From NCBI GenBank assembly GCA_903930535.1, contig CAIYYX010000151.1:1-64000 (forward strand): a stretch of 64,000 nt of DNA. The letters are read 5' to 3'. Positions within the stretch are counted from its first letter, which is position 1. Each line of letters begins with the position of its first letter. This stretch comes from an uncultured Sterolibacterium sp. Its GTDB lineage: Bacteria; Pseudomonadota; Gammaproteobacteria; Burkholderiales; Rhodocyclaceae. The translations under genes and the position numbers were made by a program. Positions 63,583 to 64,000 of the stretch are shown in pieces. The notes beneath the pieces were generated by a model. The model did not search any database, had not been told where the DNA came from, and saw only the letters and a program-made list of their open reading frames with translations.

Positions 63583-64000
63583 TCAACCGTGATTCGTGGG
63601 CGTGGTCGGCGTATCGAGCAGGGTCTGAAGAATCTCTGCCACCGTTGACGACGAACTGGGCAGCGTAATGCTCGTTTGTGCCACGTTGTTGTTGGCGTTC
63701 GCCTCGATGCTGACCGTGACCGTTGCATTGCTGTCGCTGCCAACGCTCAGGTTGAGGACGGCGCCCGAACCGCCCAGGACATCACTCACGCTCAACACCG
63801 CGCCCGTGCCTGTCGACCCCGTGCCGCCAGAGGCCGGGGGATTACCCAGTAGAGTATCGACGGCAGCGTGCGCAGTCGTGGAGAGCAGGCTATCGGTATG
63901 CAGAATCCCGAGATCGGCTCCCAACTGAGATAGGGCGCTACTGGCAGTGGAGGCATCCGCAGCAAGAACATGACTGTCTGCCGCCAGGGTTGCGGTCGCC
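63583..64000 (-). CDS. C-terminal part of a Ser/Thr/Gly-rich protein (cut by window edge)
   Basis: About 138 residues are visible, from the right edge to the TGA at 63583-63585; the start lies outside. Composition is rich in Ala, Ser, Thr, Gly, Asn and Val, for example GNPPASGGTGSTGTGAV, VSDVLGGSGAVLNLSVG and SNATVTVSIEANANNN, with very few charged residues. This is what one sees in exported or surface proteins of repetitive design. I recognise no family and no sorting motif at the C-terminus. It is followed by an intrinsic terminator. Confidence 0.6.
   Translation of the reverse strand, partial: ATATLAADSHVLAADASTASSALSQLGADLGILHTDSLLSTTAHAAVDTLLGNPPASGGTGSTGTGAVLSVSDVLGGSGAVLNLSVGSDSNATVTVSIEANANNNVAQTSITLPSSSSTVAEILQTLLDTPTTPTNHG

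Overview
The window reads as a chromosomal stretch of a GC-rich betaproteobacterium. Rhodocyclales or the related Sterolibacteriaceae are my best guess, inferred from gene content and protein style (PpiD, FabI, Ppk1/Ppx, RelA, LivFGHMK with ETF and ETF-QO, a KorAB/Nfn-like locus). I could not run a phylogeny. I saw no phage, insertion sequence, integrase or CRISPR array.

Layout. 1-3142, minus strand: start of pyrG (cut by the window edge), acetoacetyl-CoA synthetase and a hotdog thioesterase. 3245-4888, plus: ETF-ubiquinone oxidoreductase. 5091-16144, minus: a long co-directional block read as livG-livF-livK-livH-livM-etfB-etfA-acyl-CoA dehydrogenase-SDR reductase-acyl carrier protein-ketoacyl synthase. 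16467-17252, minus: an ECHDC3-like hydratase-family protein. 17517-18410, plus: an HDOD protein. 18435-20069, minus: an acyl-CoA ligase. 20085-23508, minus: a four-gene MCE/Mla-type lipid transporter. 23525-27202: divergent ppx and ppk1. 27207-37171, minus: an internally deleted isochorismatase remnant, relA, and a five-gene redox operon (two Nfn-like flavoproteins, KorA, KorB and an unusual ferredoxin-tailed protein). 37300-39951, plus: an EamA transporter, an MtfA-type peptidase, a lipoprotein and a YkgJ-type Cys-cluster protein. 39984-42185, minus: an oversized family 5 solute-binding lipoprotein. Then fabI (plus), ppiD and tRNA-Asp (both minus) and a DUF2934 protein (plus). 45656-59707: a glycogen locus, with glgB divergent from glgC-GH57-GH57-fba(class I)-glgP-pgi-glgA. 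59713-61691: a second EamA transporter (minus) and an orphan TAXI solute receptor (plus). 61890-63446: a Fic protein with its own AT-rich leader. 63583-64000: the C-terminal end of a Ser/Thr/Gly-rich protein.

How the genes fit together. The left third is an acyl-CoA catabolism module. An importer supplies a substrate, ligases and the thioesterase control acyl-CoA pools, the dehydrogenase passes electrons to EtfAB, and ETF-QO passes them to ubiquinone. The Kor/Nfn locus would join 2-oxoacid oxidation to low-potential ferredoxin and NAD(P)H. The right third builds and degrades glycogen and links it to upper glycolysis through Pgi and aldolase. With ppk1/ppx, the cell is equipped to cycle polyphosphate and glycogen.

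The most unusual feature is a dispersed palindromic repeat family. One module is GTCGGGCTTTAGCCCGAC-like; the other has the core GGAGAC-A/C-CCCGGACGGG. Copies sit mostly at the 3' ends of genes, often between convergent pairs. In three genes the repeat is translated and forms the protein's C-terminus; two unrelated proteins (GlgA and the YkgJ-type protein) end in the same repeat-encoded peptide SGFSPT. Other candidates for follow-up are the 715-residue ferredoxin-tailed KorAB partner and the hydratase-family protein that lacks both catalytic glutamates.
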